Assembly (NCBI RefSeq): GCF_031834615.1
Contig: NZ_CP115543.1
Location: 1,871,001-1,935,000 of the forward strand
Reading direction: 5' to 3'
DNA: 64,000 nucleotides
Origin: Stenotrophomonas aracearum
GTDB lineage: Bacteria; Pseudomonadota; Gammaproteobacteria; Xanthomonadales; Xanthomonadaceae
The notes beneath the pieces are model-generated. The model saw only the letters and a list, made by a program, of their open reading frames with translations. It was not told where the DNA came from and did not search any database. A program made the translations under genes and the position numbers. Numbering within the stretch: position 1 is the stretch's first letter; every line of letters starts with the position of its first letter. Below are positions 27,306 to 35,529 of this stretch, in pieces.

Positions 27306-28688
27306 TCAACCCGACAGCTGGCTCAGCTGCTGGCTCAGCGCGGAGCTGCTCTGGCTGAGCTTGCCCATCAGGGCGTCCAGCGCCAGGAACTGCTTCTTGT
27401 AGCGTTCTTCGACGCCGGCCATGCGGGTGTCCAGCGCCGCGCGGCGCTTGTCGATGTCGGTCAGCGTGGCATTGATGCTCTTGGTGCGGGAAACGAACGC
27501 GCCTTCCTTGCCGACCGTGGTGCTGGTGTAGCCGTCGACCATGTTGAACAGCTTGGTGGCCGCACCGTCGTCGCCCGTGAAGGCCTGGCGCACCGCGCCG
27601 GCTTGGTTGACCAGGGCCGCTTCGAACTTGGTGTTGTCCAGCACCAGGCTGCCGTCCGCATTCGGGTAGGCGCGGGTCTGCAGGCCCAGGGTCTTGGGGT
27701 CCAGGCCATTGGCGGCCAGGTCCTTGAGCACGCCGCTCATCATCGAGCGCAGCTGGCTGGCGGCACCGCGCATCTGCGCGTCGCCGGTCAGCGAGGACGG
27801 CTCCTTGTTTTCGATGTCGTACTTGGTCGCCGTGTTGATCGCCGCGAGCGCGCCGTTGTAGGCGGTCACGAAGTCCTGCATGACCTTGCGCGCGGCAGCC
27901 ACGTCGCTGCTGATGGTGACGTTGCTCTCGCCGACCTTCTTCAGGTTCAGGGTCAGGCCCGGGACCACGTCGGTGACGGTGTTCTCGCTGGCGACCACGG
28001 CCACGCCGTCGATGGTCAGCTTGGCGTCGGCCGCGGGGGTGCGCTCGGACATGCTGGCGGCCAGCGCGGTCAGGTCGGCGTTGCCGCTGCCGGCGCGGAG
28101 CTTGATCGCGTTGGCGGTGCCGGACTTCTCCTGCGACAGCGACAGGTACTGGTCGTCACCGGAGGCGATCAGGGTGGTCTGCACGCCCAGGCTGCGGGCG
28201 GCCTTGTCGATCTTGGTCCGGATCGAGGACAGGGTGTCGTCGGCCTCGACCTGGATGTCGAGCGACTTCATCTTGTCGCCCACGCCGACGTCCAGCGTCA
28301 GGGTTCCGGCGCCGAAGGTCTTGGTCTTGGGGATGGCGGTGTCGGCGATCCACTTGTTGGCGGTCGCCAGCTGCTCGACCTTGACCACGTGGGTGCCGGT
28401 GGCGGCATCGTTGGTGCCGCTGGCCGTCAGGATCTCGTCGGTGCCGCTCTTGGTCACGTTGAACAGGCGTGCGTCGAAGGCGGTGGATGCCTTGAGCGCC
28501 TTCAGCGAGGTGCTGAGCACGTCGAACGCGGACTTGACCGTGCCCACGGCCGAGAGCTGCATCTTGGCCTTGGACTGCTGCAGGTTCAGTGCGTTGTCCG
28601 CAGGCTTGCGGTCGGCCGCGACCAGGCTGGCCACCATGCCGGAAATGTCCAGCCCCGAACCGATGCCGCCGTAACCAAAGTCAGCCAC
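27306..28688 (-). CDS. fliD: Flagellar filament cap protein FliD
   Basis: The cap that folds flagellin at the filament tip, also an adhesion factor in some bacteria; 460 residues. The start is GTG at 28688 with AGGAGA eight bases upstream, giving MADFGYGGIGSGLDISGMV, typical of FliD. The N- and C-terminal regions are helical, and the C-terminus (about residues 400-460) forms the coiled coil ending LSQQLSQLSG. A sigma-54 promoter lies upstream at 28754-28769. It heads fliD-fliS-fliT-PilZ-like. Confidence 0.96.
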   Translation of the reverse strand: MADFGYGGIGSGLDISGMVASLVAADRKPADNALNLQQSKAKMQLSAVGTVKSAFDVLSTSLKALKASTAFDARLFNVTKSGTDEILTASGTNDAATGTHVVKVEQLATANKWIADTAIPKTKTFGAGTLTLDVGVGDKMKSLDIQVEADDTLSSIRTKIDKAARSLGVQTTLIASGDDQYLSLSQEKSGTANAIKLRAGSGNADLTALAASMSERTPAADAKLTIDGVAVVASENTVTDVVPGLTLNLKKVGESNVTISSDVAAARKVMQDFVTAYNGALAAINTATKYDIENKEPSSLTGDAQMRGAASQLRSMMSGVLKDLAANGLDPKTLGLQTRAYPNADGSLVLDNTKFEAALVNQAGAVRQAFTGDDGAATKLFNMVDGYTSTTVGKEGAFVSRTKSINATLTDIDKRRAALDTRMAGVEERYKKQFLALDALMGKLSQSSSALSQQLSQLSG

Positions 28689-28753
28689 GCTGTTTCTCCT
28701 GTCTGTCAACGAATGTAGCGGCCGTAGCCGCAAGGTCTTTAGACCCGTGTCGA

Positions 28754-28769
28754 TGCAGGAGTTGTGCCA
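28754..28769 (-). promoter_or_regulatory. Sigma-54 promoter of fliD
   Basis: The minus strand reads TGGCACAACTCCTGCA: a perfect -24 box, correct 10-base GG-GC spacing, and one change (C for T) in the -12 box. It lies 66 bases upstream of the fliD start. Confidence 0.78.
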
Positions 28770-28788
28770 CGGGCAGGGCGCGGAGGAA

Positions 28789-28804
28789 TGGCACGCGCTT
28801 TGCA
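28789..28804 (+). promoter_or_regulatory. Perfect sigma-54 consensus pointing into the flagellin antisense strand
   Basis: TGGCACGCGCTTTGCA matches the consensus at every fixed position. It lies 20 bases from the fliD promoter but is oriented the other way. No plus-strand gene follows for more than 15 kb, so a transcript would be a small RNA or antisense to the flagellins. Confidence 0.6.
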
Positions 28805-28848
28805 GGGGTAATCAGGCGGGACGCAGCATGGTCCGGCCGGGGGTCTGT

Positions 28849-28878
28849 AAAAAACCCTCCCCCAATGCAGGGGAGGGC
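28849..28878 (-). terminator. Rho-independent terminator of the flagellin array
   Basis: On the minus strand a CCCTCCCC/GGGGAGGG hairpin is followed by six T residues, about 200 bases past the stop of the last flagellin gene. Confidence 0.85.
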
Positions 28879-29075
28879 TCAGGCTACTGAAAAATACGGG
28901 GGGAGACGAAGCCACCCGGGGAGTTCAGTCAAACTTACAGCGCTGATAACAGTTCGGCCGCAGGGGCGGGCCATTGCCACGGATGCCATGGACATGGCCC
29001 GGTCCTGCAATGGGTTCGCTGCTGCTCGGGGTTGCCCGCGCCGCCGGCGGTATGCCGGCGGCGTAGGCGCGTGGC

Positions 29076-30269
29076 TCAGCGCAGCAGGCTGAGCACGTTC
29101 TGCGGCACCTGGTTGGCCTGGGCCAGCATGGCCGTACCGGCCTGCTGCAGGATCTGGGTGCGGGTCAGCTCTGCGGTTTCCTTGGCGAAATCCGTGTCCT
29201 TGATGCGGCTGCGCGACGCGGACAGGTTTTCGGTGGAGGTCTGCAAGTTGGCGACGACCGAGGTGAAGCGGTTCTGCACGGCGCCCAGGTCGGCACGGGT
29301 GCTGTTGATCGAACCCAGCGCCTTGTCGACGATCTCCAGCGCCTGCTGGGCGCCAGCAACGGTGTCGATCTTCAGATCGGACAGGTGCGAAGCGGTGGTG
29401 TTGGCGGTTACGTCGGTGGTGGTCACGCCAGCCACCGAAGCGCCCGCGCCAGCCACGGCCAGGTCGGCCAGCTTGGCGTCGGCCTTGACCGAGGTCAGGG
29501 TGATTTCGCCATCGATCGCCTTGCCGGTGGCATCCACCGCCTGCGTTGCCAGCAGGCCGGTTTCACCCAGCTTGCTGCTGATCGCCGCGGTGATCGCCTT
29601 GACGGCGTTGGCCTGGTTGGCGGCATCGGCGCCGGCCACGTAGTCGAACTTCACGTCGCCCAGTGCCACGCCACCGACGGTCATCGCACCGATGGTGCCG
29701 CTGGCGAGGTCTGCACCGTCCACTTCAATCTTGCCGGCGGTGGCGAAGGTCGCAGCGCCCAGCGAGTCGGCCTTGGCATTGACCACCTTGTCGATGGCGA
29801 TGGCCTGGCCGGCGTTGGCACCGACCTGGAACAGCTGGCTGGAGAACGAACCGTCCAGCAGCTTGGTGCCGTTGAAGTCCGACTGCTTGGCGACGCGGTC
29901 GATTTCGCTGACCAGCTGGGTCACTTCGGCCTGCAGCGCCTTGCGGTCGCTGGCGGAGTTGGTGGCGTTGGAGGCCTGCACCGCCAGTTCACGGACGCGC
30001 TGCAGGTTGTTGCCGATTTCGCTCAGCGAACCTTCGGCGACCTGGGCCAGCGAGATGCCGTCGTTGGCATTGCGGATGGCCACGTCGGTGCCGCGGATCT
30101 GGGTGCCGAAGCGCTCGGAGATCGCCAGGCCGGCGGCGTCGTCCTTGGCGCTGTTGATGCGCGAACCCGAGGACAGGCGCTGGATGGTGGTGGCCAGGGA
30201 GCTGCCGCTGGTGCTCAGGTTGCGCTGAGCGTTGAGCGACATGGTGTTGGTGTTGATCACTTGTGCCAT
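29076..30269 (-). CDS. fliC: Flagellin (fourth in transcription order)
   Basis: Filament subunit, 397 residues. The N-terminal D0/D1 (residues 1-170) and C-terminal D1/D0 (about 310-397, ending VPQNVLSLLR) are nearly identical to the other flagellins here, while the centre (about 170-300) is unique. LQRVRELAVQASN near residue 88 matches the D1 segment that TLR5 recognises in gamma-proteobacterial flagellins. AAGGAA precedes the ATG. It has no own promoter that I can see. Confidence 0.97.
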   Translation of the reverse strand: MAQVINTNTMSLNAQRNLSTSGSSLATTIQRLSSGSRINSAKDDAAGLAISERFGTQIRGTDVAIRNANDGISLAQVAEGSLSEIGNNLQRVRELAVQASNATNSASDRKALQAEVTQLVSEIDRVAKQSDFNGTKLLDGSFSSQLFQVGANAGQAIAIDKVVNAKADSLGAATFATAGKIEVDGADLASGTIGAMTVGGVALGDVKFDYVAGADAANQANAVKAITAAISSKLGETGLLATQAVDATGKAIDGEITLTSVKADAKLADLAVAGAGASVAGVTTTDVTANTTASHLSDLKIDTVAGAQQALEIVDKALGSINSTRADLGAVQNRFTSVVANLQTSTENLSASRSRIKDTDFAKETAELTRTQILQQAGTAMLAQANQVPQNVLSLLR

Positions 30270-30312
30270 GGGGATTCCTTGGTTGAAGCCTGAAACGTGG
30301 AGCGAGTGAAGC

Positions 30313-30332
30313 GGCGCCGGTTTCCCGGCGCC
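30313..30332. repeat. GC hairpin between two flagellin genes
   Basis: GGCGCCGG-TTTC-CCGGCGCC forms an 8-base stem in the 79-base spacer. There is no T-run; it may protect or attenuate the upstream message. A similar hairpin is in the next spacer. Confidence 0.7.
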
Positions 30333-30348
30333 TTCGGATCAGGCGTGA

Positions 30349-31578
30349 TCAGCGCAGCAGGCTGAGCACGTTCTGCGGCACCTGGTTGGCCTGGGCCAGC
30401 ATGGCCGTACCGGCCTGCTGCAGGATCTGGGTGCGGGTCAGCTCTGCGGTTTCCTTGGCGAAATCCGTGTCCTTGATGCGGCTGCGCGAGGCGGACAGGT
30501 TTTCGGTGGAGGTCTGCAGGTTGGCGACGACCGAGGTGAAGCGGTTCTGCACGGCGCCCAGGTCGGCGCGGGTGCTGTTGATCGAACCCAGCGCCTTGTC
30601 GACGATCTCCAGCGCCTGCTGGGCGCCCTTGACGCTGTCGATGTTCACATCGCTCAGCATCTTGCCGGCCGGCGCAGTGGCGGTGGCGGTCGGTGCGGCC
30701 GAGTTGAAGCCGGTGATGCCTGCGCTGGTGCCGGCGGTGACGGTCATCGCGGTGAAGGCACCGGCCGAGTTGACGCTTTCCTTGACCGAGGTCAGGTTGA
30801 TCTTGCCGGCGGTGGCATCGACTTCGGCAAACACGCCGGTTTCGCCGATCTTGGCGTTGATCGCGGTGGTCACCGCGGCGACCAGGGCCTTCTGGTCATC
30901 GGCGGCAACGCCGGTCGAGACGACTTCGACCTTGTCGATGGTGACCGCCGCAGCCAGGCTGCCGCCGCCGATCTTGACGCCATCGAAGGAGATCGTGGTG
31001 CCCTTGTTGGCAGCGGTCACGGTACCGGCAGCGATGGTGATCGAGTTGGCGTCGAAGGTGGCGTTGCCCAGCGCGTTGGCCTTGGCGTTGACCACCTTGT
31101 CGATGGCGATGGCCTGGCCGGCATTCGCACCGACCTGGAACAGCTGGCTGGAGAACGAACCGTCCAGCAGCTTGGTGCCGTTGAAGTCCGACTGCTTGGC
31201 GACGCGGTCGATTTCGCTGACCAGCTGGGTCACTTCGGCCTGCAGCGCCTTGCGGTCGCTGGCCGAGTTGGTGGCGTTGGAGGCCTGCACCGCCAGTTCA
31301 CGGACGCGCTGCAGGTTGTTGCCGATTTCGCTCAGCGAACCTTCGGCGACCTGGGCCAGCGAGATGCCGTCGTTGGCATTGCGGATGGCGACGTCGGTGC
31401 CGCGGATCTGGGTGCCGAAGCGCTCCGAGATCGCCAGGCCGGCGGCGTCGTCCTTGGCGCTGTTGATGCGCGAACCCGAGGACAGGCGCTGGATGGTGGT
31501 GGCCAGGGAGCTGCCGCTGGTGCTCAGGTTGCGCTGGGCATTCAACGACATCGTGTTGGTATTGATGACTTGTGCCAT
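30349..31578 (-). CDS. fliC: Flagellin (third in transcription order)
   Basis: Filament subunit, 409 residues, the longest of the four. The first 165 residues are identical to the 29076-30269 product, and the C-terminal 85 likewise; the central domain (about 170-320) is rich in Thr/Val/Ala and differs. The start is ATG with AAGGAA upstream. Confidence 0.97.
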   Translation of the reverse strand: MAQVINTNTMSLNAQRNLSTSGSSLATTIQRLSSGSRINSAKDDAAGLAISERFGTQIRGTDVAIRNANDGISLAQVAEGSLSEIGNNLQRVRELAVQASNATNSASDRKALQAEVTQLVSEIDRVAKQSDFNGTKLLDGSFSSQLFQVGANAGQAIAIDKVVNAKANALGNATFDANSITIAAGTVTAANKGTTISFDGVKIGGGSLAAAVTIDKVEVVSTGVAADDQKALVAAVTTAINAKIGETGVFAEVDATAGKINLTSVKESVNSAGAFTAMTVTAGTSAGITGFNSAAPTATATAPAGKMLSDVNIDSVKGAQQALEIVDKALGSINSTRADLGAVQNRFTSVVANLQTSTENLSASRSRIKDTDFAKETAELTRTQILQQAGTAMLAQANQVPQNVLSLLR

Positions 31579-31620
31579 GGGAATTCCTTCAGGCGTGGGT
31601 GGAACGCGGAGATTCGGGAT

Positions 31621-31643
31621 CGGCGCCGGTCAGGCCGGCGCCG
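31621..31643. repeat. GC hairpin between two flagellin genes
   Basis: CGGCGCCGG/CCGGCGCCG, a perfect 9-base stem with a 5-base loop, in the 80-base spacer. It resembles 30313-30332 in position and sequence. Confidence 0.7.
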
Positions 31644-31658
31644 AGGGTGCCAGGGCGA

Positions 31659-32837
31659 TCAGCGCAGCAGGCTGAGCACGTTCTGCGGCACCTGGTTGGC
31701 CTGGGCCAGCATGGCCGTACCGGCCTGCTGCAGGATCTGGGTGCGGGTCAGCTCTGCGGTTTCCTTGGCGAAATCCGTGTCCTTGATGCGGCTGCGCGAC
31801 GCGGACAGGTTTTCGGTGGAGGTCTGCAGGTTGGCGACGACCGAGGTGAAGCGGTTCTGCACGGCGCCCAGGTCGGCACGGGTGCTGTTGATCGAACCCA
31901 GCGCCTTGTCGACCACTTCCAACGCCTGCTGCGCACCGAGCACCGAGCTGACGTCCAGCTTCTGCGCGTTGCTGGCGGTGGCGGTACCGGCGGTGTAGGC
32001 GCTGGTGGCGGCGGCGGTGGACCAGTCGCTGGTGGCGCTCTGGTAGTTGCTGCGGGTCAGGGCGATGTCGGCGGCGACCACGGCCTTGCCTTCCTTCACC
32101 GAGGACAGCTTCAGGGTGCCGTCGGTGTTGGCCTCGGCATAGATGCCGGCTTCACCGATCTTGCCGTTGATCGCGGTGGCGATCGCCTTGGCGGCATCAC
32201 CGACGCTGGCGCCGCTCTTCACTTCCACGGTGCCGATGTCGACGCCGGCCACGGTGCCGCCGAAACGCACGTCGGTGGCAACGGCTGCGACGGCAGCGGT
32301 GGCGCCGGTGGCGAAGGTGCTGGTGCCCAGCGAACCGGCGCGGGCGTCGACCACCTTGTCGATGGCGATGGCCTGGCCGGCGTTGGCACCGACCTGGAAC
32401 AGCTGGCTGGAGAACGAACCGTCCAGCAGCTTGGTGCCGTTGAAGTCCGACTGCTTGGCGACGCGGTCGATTTCGCTGACCAGCTGGGTCACTTCGGCCT
32501 GCAGCGCCTTGCGGTCGCTGGCGGAGTTGGTGGCGTTGGAGGCCTGCACCGCCAGTTCACGGACGCGCTGCAGGTTGTTGCCGATTTCGCTCAGCGAACC
32601 TTCGGCGACCTGGGCCAGCGAGATGCCGTCGTTGGCATTGCGGATGGCCACGTCGGTGCCGCGGATCTGGGTGCCGAAGCGCTCGGAGATCGCCAGGCCG
32701 GCCGCGTCGTCCTTGGCGCTGTTGATGCGCGAACCCGACGACAGGCGCTGGATGGTGGTGGCCAGGGAGCTGCCGCTGGTGCTCAGGTTGCGCTGAGCAT
32801 TCAACGACATCGTGTTGGTATTGATGACTTGTGCCAT
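31659..32837 (-). CDS. fliC: Flagellin (second in transcription order)
   Basis: Filament subunit, 392 residues. The terminal domains match the two downstream copies almost exactly; the first difference from them is at IDKVVDARAGSLG near residue 165. The centre is unique. Its DNA near the start codon is identical to that of the 30349-31578 gene but differs from the fourth gene, which suggests patchwork exchange. Confidence 0.97.
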   Translation of the reverse strand: MAQVINTNTMSLNAQRNLSTSGSSLATTIQRLSSGSRINSAKDDAAGLAISERFGTQIRGTDVAIRNANDGISLAQVAEGSLSEIGNNLQRVRELAVQASNATNSASDRKALQAEVTQLVSEIDRVAKQSDFNGTKLLDGSFSSQLFQVGANAGQAIAIDKVVDARAGSLGTSTFATGATAAVAAVATDVRFGGTVAGVDIGTVEVKSGASVGDAAKAIATAINGKIGEAGIYAEANTDGTLKLSSVKEGKAVVAADIALTRSNYQSATSDWSTAAATSAYTAGTATASNAQKLDVSSVLGAQQALEVVDKALGSINSTRADLGAVQNRFTSVVANLQTSTENLSASRSRIKDTDFAKETAELTRTQILQQAGTAMLAQANQVPQNVLSLLR

Positions 32838-32909
32838 GAGGAGAGGTCCTTGAGCGGTTGCACGTGTATGGGTTCAGACGCTCATGACGTGCTTCAGGAG
32901 CGGCTACTG

Positions 32910-34076
32910 TCAGCGCTGCAGCAGGCTGAGCACGTTCTGGGGCACCTGGTTGGCCTGGGCCAGCATGGCCGTACCGGCCTGCTGCAGGATCTGGGTGCGG
33001 GTCAGTTCTGCGGTTTCCTTGGCGAAGTCGGTATCGCGGATGCGGCTGCGCGAGGCCGACAGGTTCTCCGTGGAGGTCTGCAGGTTGGCGACGACGGAGG
33101 TGAAGCGGTTCTGGATCGCGCCGAGGTCGGCGCGCACGCTGTTGACCGATTCCAGTGCCTTGTCGACCACTTCCAGCGCCTTCTGCGCACCGACGTAGGA
33201 CGACACGTCCAGGTCCTTGACCACGGCGCCGGTGGCGGTGGCAGCGACCGAGCTGGGGGCTGCGGCGGTGGAGTCGGCCAGGCTCAGCTGGGCGGCGCCG
33301 GTGATGACCAGGTCGCGGTCGGCTTCCACCGGGGTCAGCTTCAGGCGATAGGTGTCCGGGGTGCCGGCGGTGGTGACCACTTCGGCGAACACGCCGGTTT
33401 CGCCGATCTGGTTGTTGATCTGCGCGGCGGCCGAGGCGGCGAATTCCGTGGTGGTGGTGCCGCTGATGGTGCCGATGGTGACGCCGTTGATGGTGACGCC
33501 GGTCAGGTCGGTGAGGGTGGCCACGTCGGCGGTGCTGCTCACGGCCGGGGCGAACTTGGCGTTGCCCAGCGAGCTGGCCTTGGCGTCGACCACGTTGTTG
33601 ATGGCGATGGCCTGGCCGGCGTTGGCGCCCACCTGGAACAGCTGGCTGGTGAAGCTGCCGTCCAGCAGCTTGGTGCCGTTGAAGTCGGACTGCTTGGCGA
33701 CGCGGTCGATTTCGCTGACCAGCTGGGTGACTTCGGCCTGCAGGGCCTTGCGGTCGCTGGCCGAGTTGGTCGCGTTGGAGGCCTGCACGGCCAGTTCGCG
33801 GACGCGCTGCAGGTTGTTGCCGATCTCGCTCAGCGCGCCTTCGGCGACCTGGGCCAGCGAGATGCCGTCGTTGGCATTGCGGATCGCGACGTCGGTGCCG
33901 CGGATCTGGGTGCCGAAGCGCTCGGAGATGGCCAGGCCGGCGGCGTCGTCCTTCGCGCTGTTGATGCGCAGGCCGGACGAGAGGCGCTGGATGGTGGTCG
34001 CGAGCGAGCTGCCGCTGGTGCTCAGGTTGCGCTGAGCGTTGAGCGACATCGTATTGGTGTTGATTACCTGTGCCAT
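32910..34076 (-). CDS. fliC: Flagellin (first in transcription order)
   Basis: Filament subunit, 388 residues and the most divergent copy: SSGLRINS instead of SSGSRINS near residue 35, EGALSEI for EGSLSEI, IAINNVVDAKA, and a C-terminus ending LLQR instead of LLR. The ATG at 34076 has AAGGGAGA upstream. It is directly behind a strong sigma-28 promoter, and is probably the proximal or most regulated flagellin. Confidence 0.97.
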   Translation of the reverse strand: MAQVINTNTMSLNAQRNLSTSGSSLATTIQRLSSGLRINSAKDDAAGLAISERFGTQIRGTDVAIRNANDGISLAQVAEGALSEIGNNLQRVRELAVQASNATNSASDRKALQAEVTQLVSEIDRVAKQSDFNGTKLLDGSFTSQLFQVGANAGQAIAINNVVDAKASSLGNAKFAPAVSSTADVATLTDLTGVTINGVTIGTISGTTTTEFAASAAAQINNQIGETGVFAEVVTTAGTPDTYRLKLTPVEADRDLVITGAAQLSLADSTAAAPSSVAATATGAVVKDLDVSSYVGAQKALEVVDKALESVNSVRADLGAIQNRFTSVVANLQTSTENLSASRSRIRDTDFAKETAELTRTQILQQAGTAMLAQANQVPQNVLSLLQR

Positions 34077-34170
34077 GGGTCGTCTCCCTTATTGGAATCC
34101 CGGTGCGGAAATGGAACGAAGCGCCGCCGTTTGTTTTTGTTTGGCTGTGTGCTTCGTTGTTGCCAAATGA

Positions 34171-34197
34171 ATAACGGCGCTTTGTCAACAACCTTTA
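34171..34197 (-). promoter_or_regulatory. Sigma-28 (FliA) promoter of the flagellin array
   Basis: The minus strand has TAAAGGTT, 11 bases, then GCCGTTAT, close to TAAAGTTT-N11-GCCGATAA. It lies 95 bases upstream of the first flagellin start. Confidence 0.87.
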
Positions 34198-34265
34198 GCC
34201 GGAAATTTCGTTGGGGTTTCAGGAGGGGCCACGGGGCCAATCTGAACGGGCAGGGCGCAGGAACG

Positions 34266-34299
34266 AAAAAGGCCGCGATGCTCGGAGCATCGCGGCCTT
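34266..34299 (-). terminator. Rho-independent terminator after flgL
   Basis: On the minus strand AAGGCCGCGATGCTC and its complement form a 14-base stem with a short loop, followed by five T residues. It lies 28 bases past the flgL stop and separates the hook operon from the flagellins. Confidence 0.92.
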
Positions 34300-34326
34300 G
34301 GGGCCTTCTGGAAGCGGTGTGGCGGG

Positions 34327-35529
34327 TCAGCGTATGACGTTGAACAGCGACATCTGCTGCATCTGCGAGAACAGCGTCTGTGCCGCCTGCAGCGCGGTGC
34401 TTTCCAGCTGGTACTGGCTGATGGCGTCGGCATAGTCCAGGTCGCGCATCTGCGACAGGGTGCCCTTGAGCGTGACCGTGTTGGATTCACGCATGTCCGC
34501 GGCGTTGTCCAGCGCCTTGAGCTGGGCACCGCCGGCAGCGCGCGAGTCGATCATCCGTTCGGAGGCCCGGGCCACGTCGCGCAGGCCGCTCTGCAGCAGG
34601 TTCTGCTGCGCGGCCGACTTGGCCGCCGTGCCGGTGTCCATCTTCAGCGAGCCGATCAGGCTGTCGAGGGTACTGAAGATGTCGCGGCTGGTCGCGGCGC
34701 TGACCTCGAAGCGGTCACCGGCGGCGGGGACGCCATCGATATGCAGGCGCACGCCGTTGAGCACCAGGTCGTCGCCGGCCTTCATGCTGCCGGTGGAGAC
34801 CACCGCACCGCCCGCATCGAGCAGTTCGTACTGGTCGGCGGCGGTGAAGCGCACGCTGAAGGCCTGGCCGTTCCAGTTGTCGCTGCCATCGCGGGTGACG
34901 TTGGTGAGCACACCGGTGCCGGTATTGGCCGTGTTGGCGGCGCCGTCGACGTGGCCGTCACCGGTGGCGATGCGCAGGAAGATCTCGCTGCCGGGCAGGG
35001 CGTCGAGCACGTAGGTGTCCGGACCCACTTCGACCTGGCGCTGGTTCTGGTCGCCGTTGTAGACCACCTTGCCGTCGACCTGGCTGAAGGGCGGGCTGTC
35101 GTCGGCGGTCCCACCGAACAGATAGCGGCCGGTGCCGTCGGTACTGTTGGCCAGGGCCAGCAGGTTGCCGCGGATCGCCTCGATTTCGGTGACCATCGAC
35201 TGCTTGTCCGACGCGGCCAGCGCCGGATTGTTGGCGTACACGGTGAGTTCGGTGATGCGCCCCATCATGTCGCCAACCTGGGCCAGCGCGTTTTCCTGCA
35301 GGCCGAGCCGGTTCTGCACGTTGCCGGCGTTGAGCTCCATGCGCTCCAGCGAAGCCAGGGTGCGGTCCAGCCCGACCGCAGCGCCGGAGGCGACCGGGTC
35401 GTCCTTGGCGGTCACCAGGCGGCGACCGGTGGCGATCTGCTGTTCCAGGTGGCTCATCCTGGCCTGCTTGGCCATCATCAGCGAGACCGACTGGTTGAAC
35501 ATCATCCCGGTGGAAATGCGGTTGTTCAT
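34327..35529 (-). CDS. flgL: Hook-filament junction protein FlgL
   Basis: Second hook-filament junction protein, 400 residues, clearly longer than the roughly 317 of enteric FlgL; the extra length is in the central variable region (about 140-310). N-terminal RISTGMMFNQSVSLMM and C-terminal flagellin-like helices (YQLESTALQAAQTLFSQMQ) define the family. It overlaps flgK by 4 bases and is followed by a strong terminator. Confidence 0.95.
   Translation of the reverse strand: MNNRISTGMMFNQSVSLMMAKQARMSHLEQQIATGRRLVTAKDDPVASGAAVGLDRTLASLERMELNAGNVQNRLGLQENALAQVGDMMGRITELTVYANNPALAASDKQSMVTEIEAIRGNLLALANSTDGTGRYLFGGTADDSPPFSQVDGKVVYNGDQNQRQVEVGPDTYVLDALPGSEIFLRIATGDGHVDGAANTANTGTGVLTNVTRDGSDNWNGQAFSVRFTAADQYELLDAGGAVVSTGSMKAGDDLVLNGVRLHIDGVPAAGDRFEVSAATSRDIFSTLDSLIGSLKMDTGTAAKSAAQQNLLQSGLRDVARASERMIDSRAAGGAQLKALDNAADMRESNTVTLKGTLSQMRDLDYADAISQYQLESTALQAAQTLFSQMQQMSLFNVIR

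Larger units (their letters stand above)
28689..29075. other. Intergenic region between fliD and the last flagellin
   Basis: It holds the fliD sigma-54 promoter, a second sigma-54 match on the plus strand (28789-28804), and the flagellin terminator (28849-28878). A 20-codon plus-strand ORF (28828-28890) begins just after the plus-strand promoter but lacks good support as a gene. Confidence 0.7.

Noticed and set aside
28828..28890. A 20-codon plus-strand ORF just after the plus-strand sigma-54 site
   Set aside because: It overlaps the flagellin terminator hairpin and has only a weak GGGA ribosome site. Without conservation it is not supported as a gene.
31572..34337. A 921-codon plus-strand open frame across three flagellin genes
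   Set aside because: It is Gly/Val/His-rich repeated antisense of conserved flagellin ends, not a protein family, and has no ribosome site.
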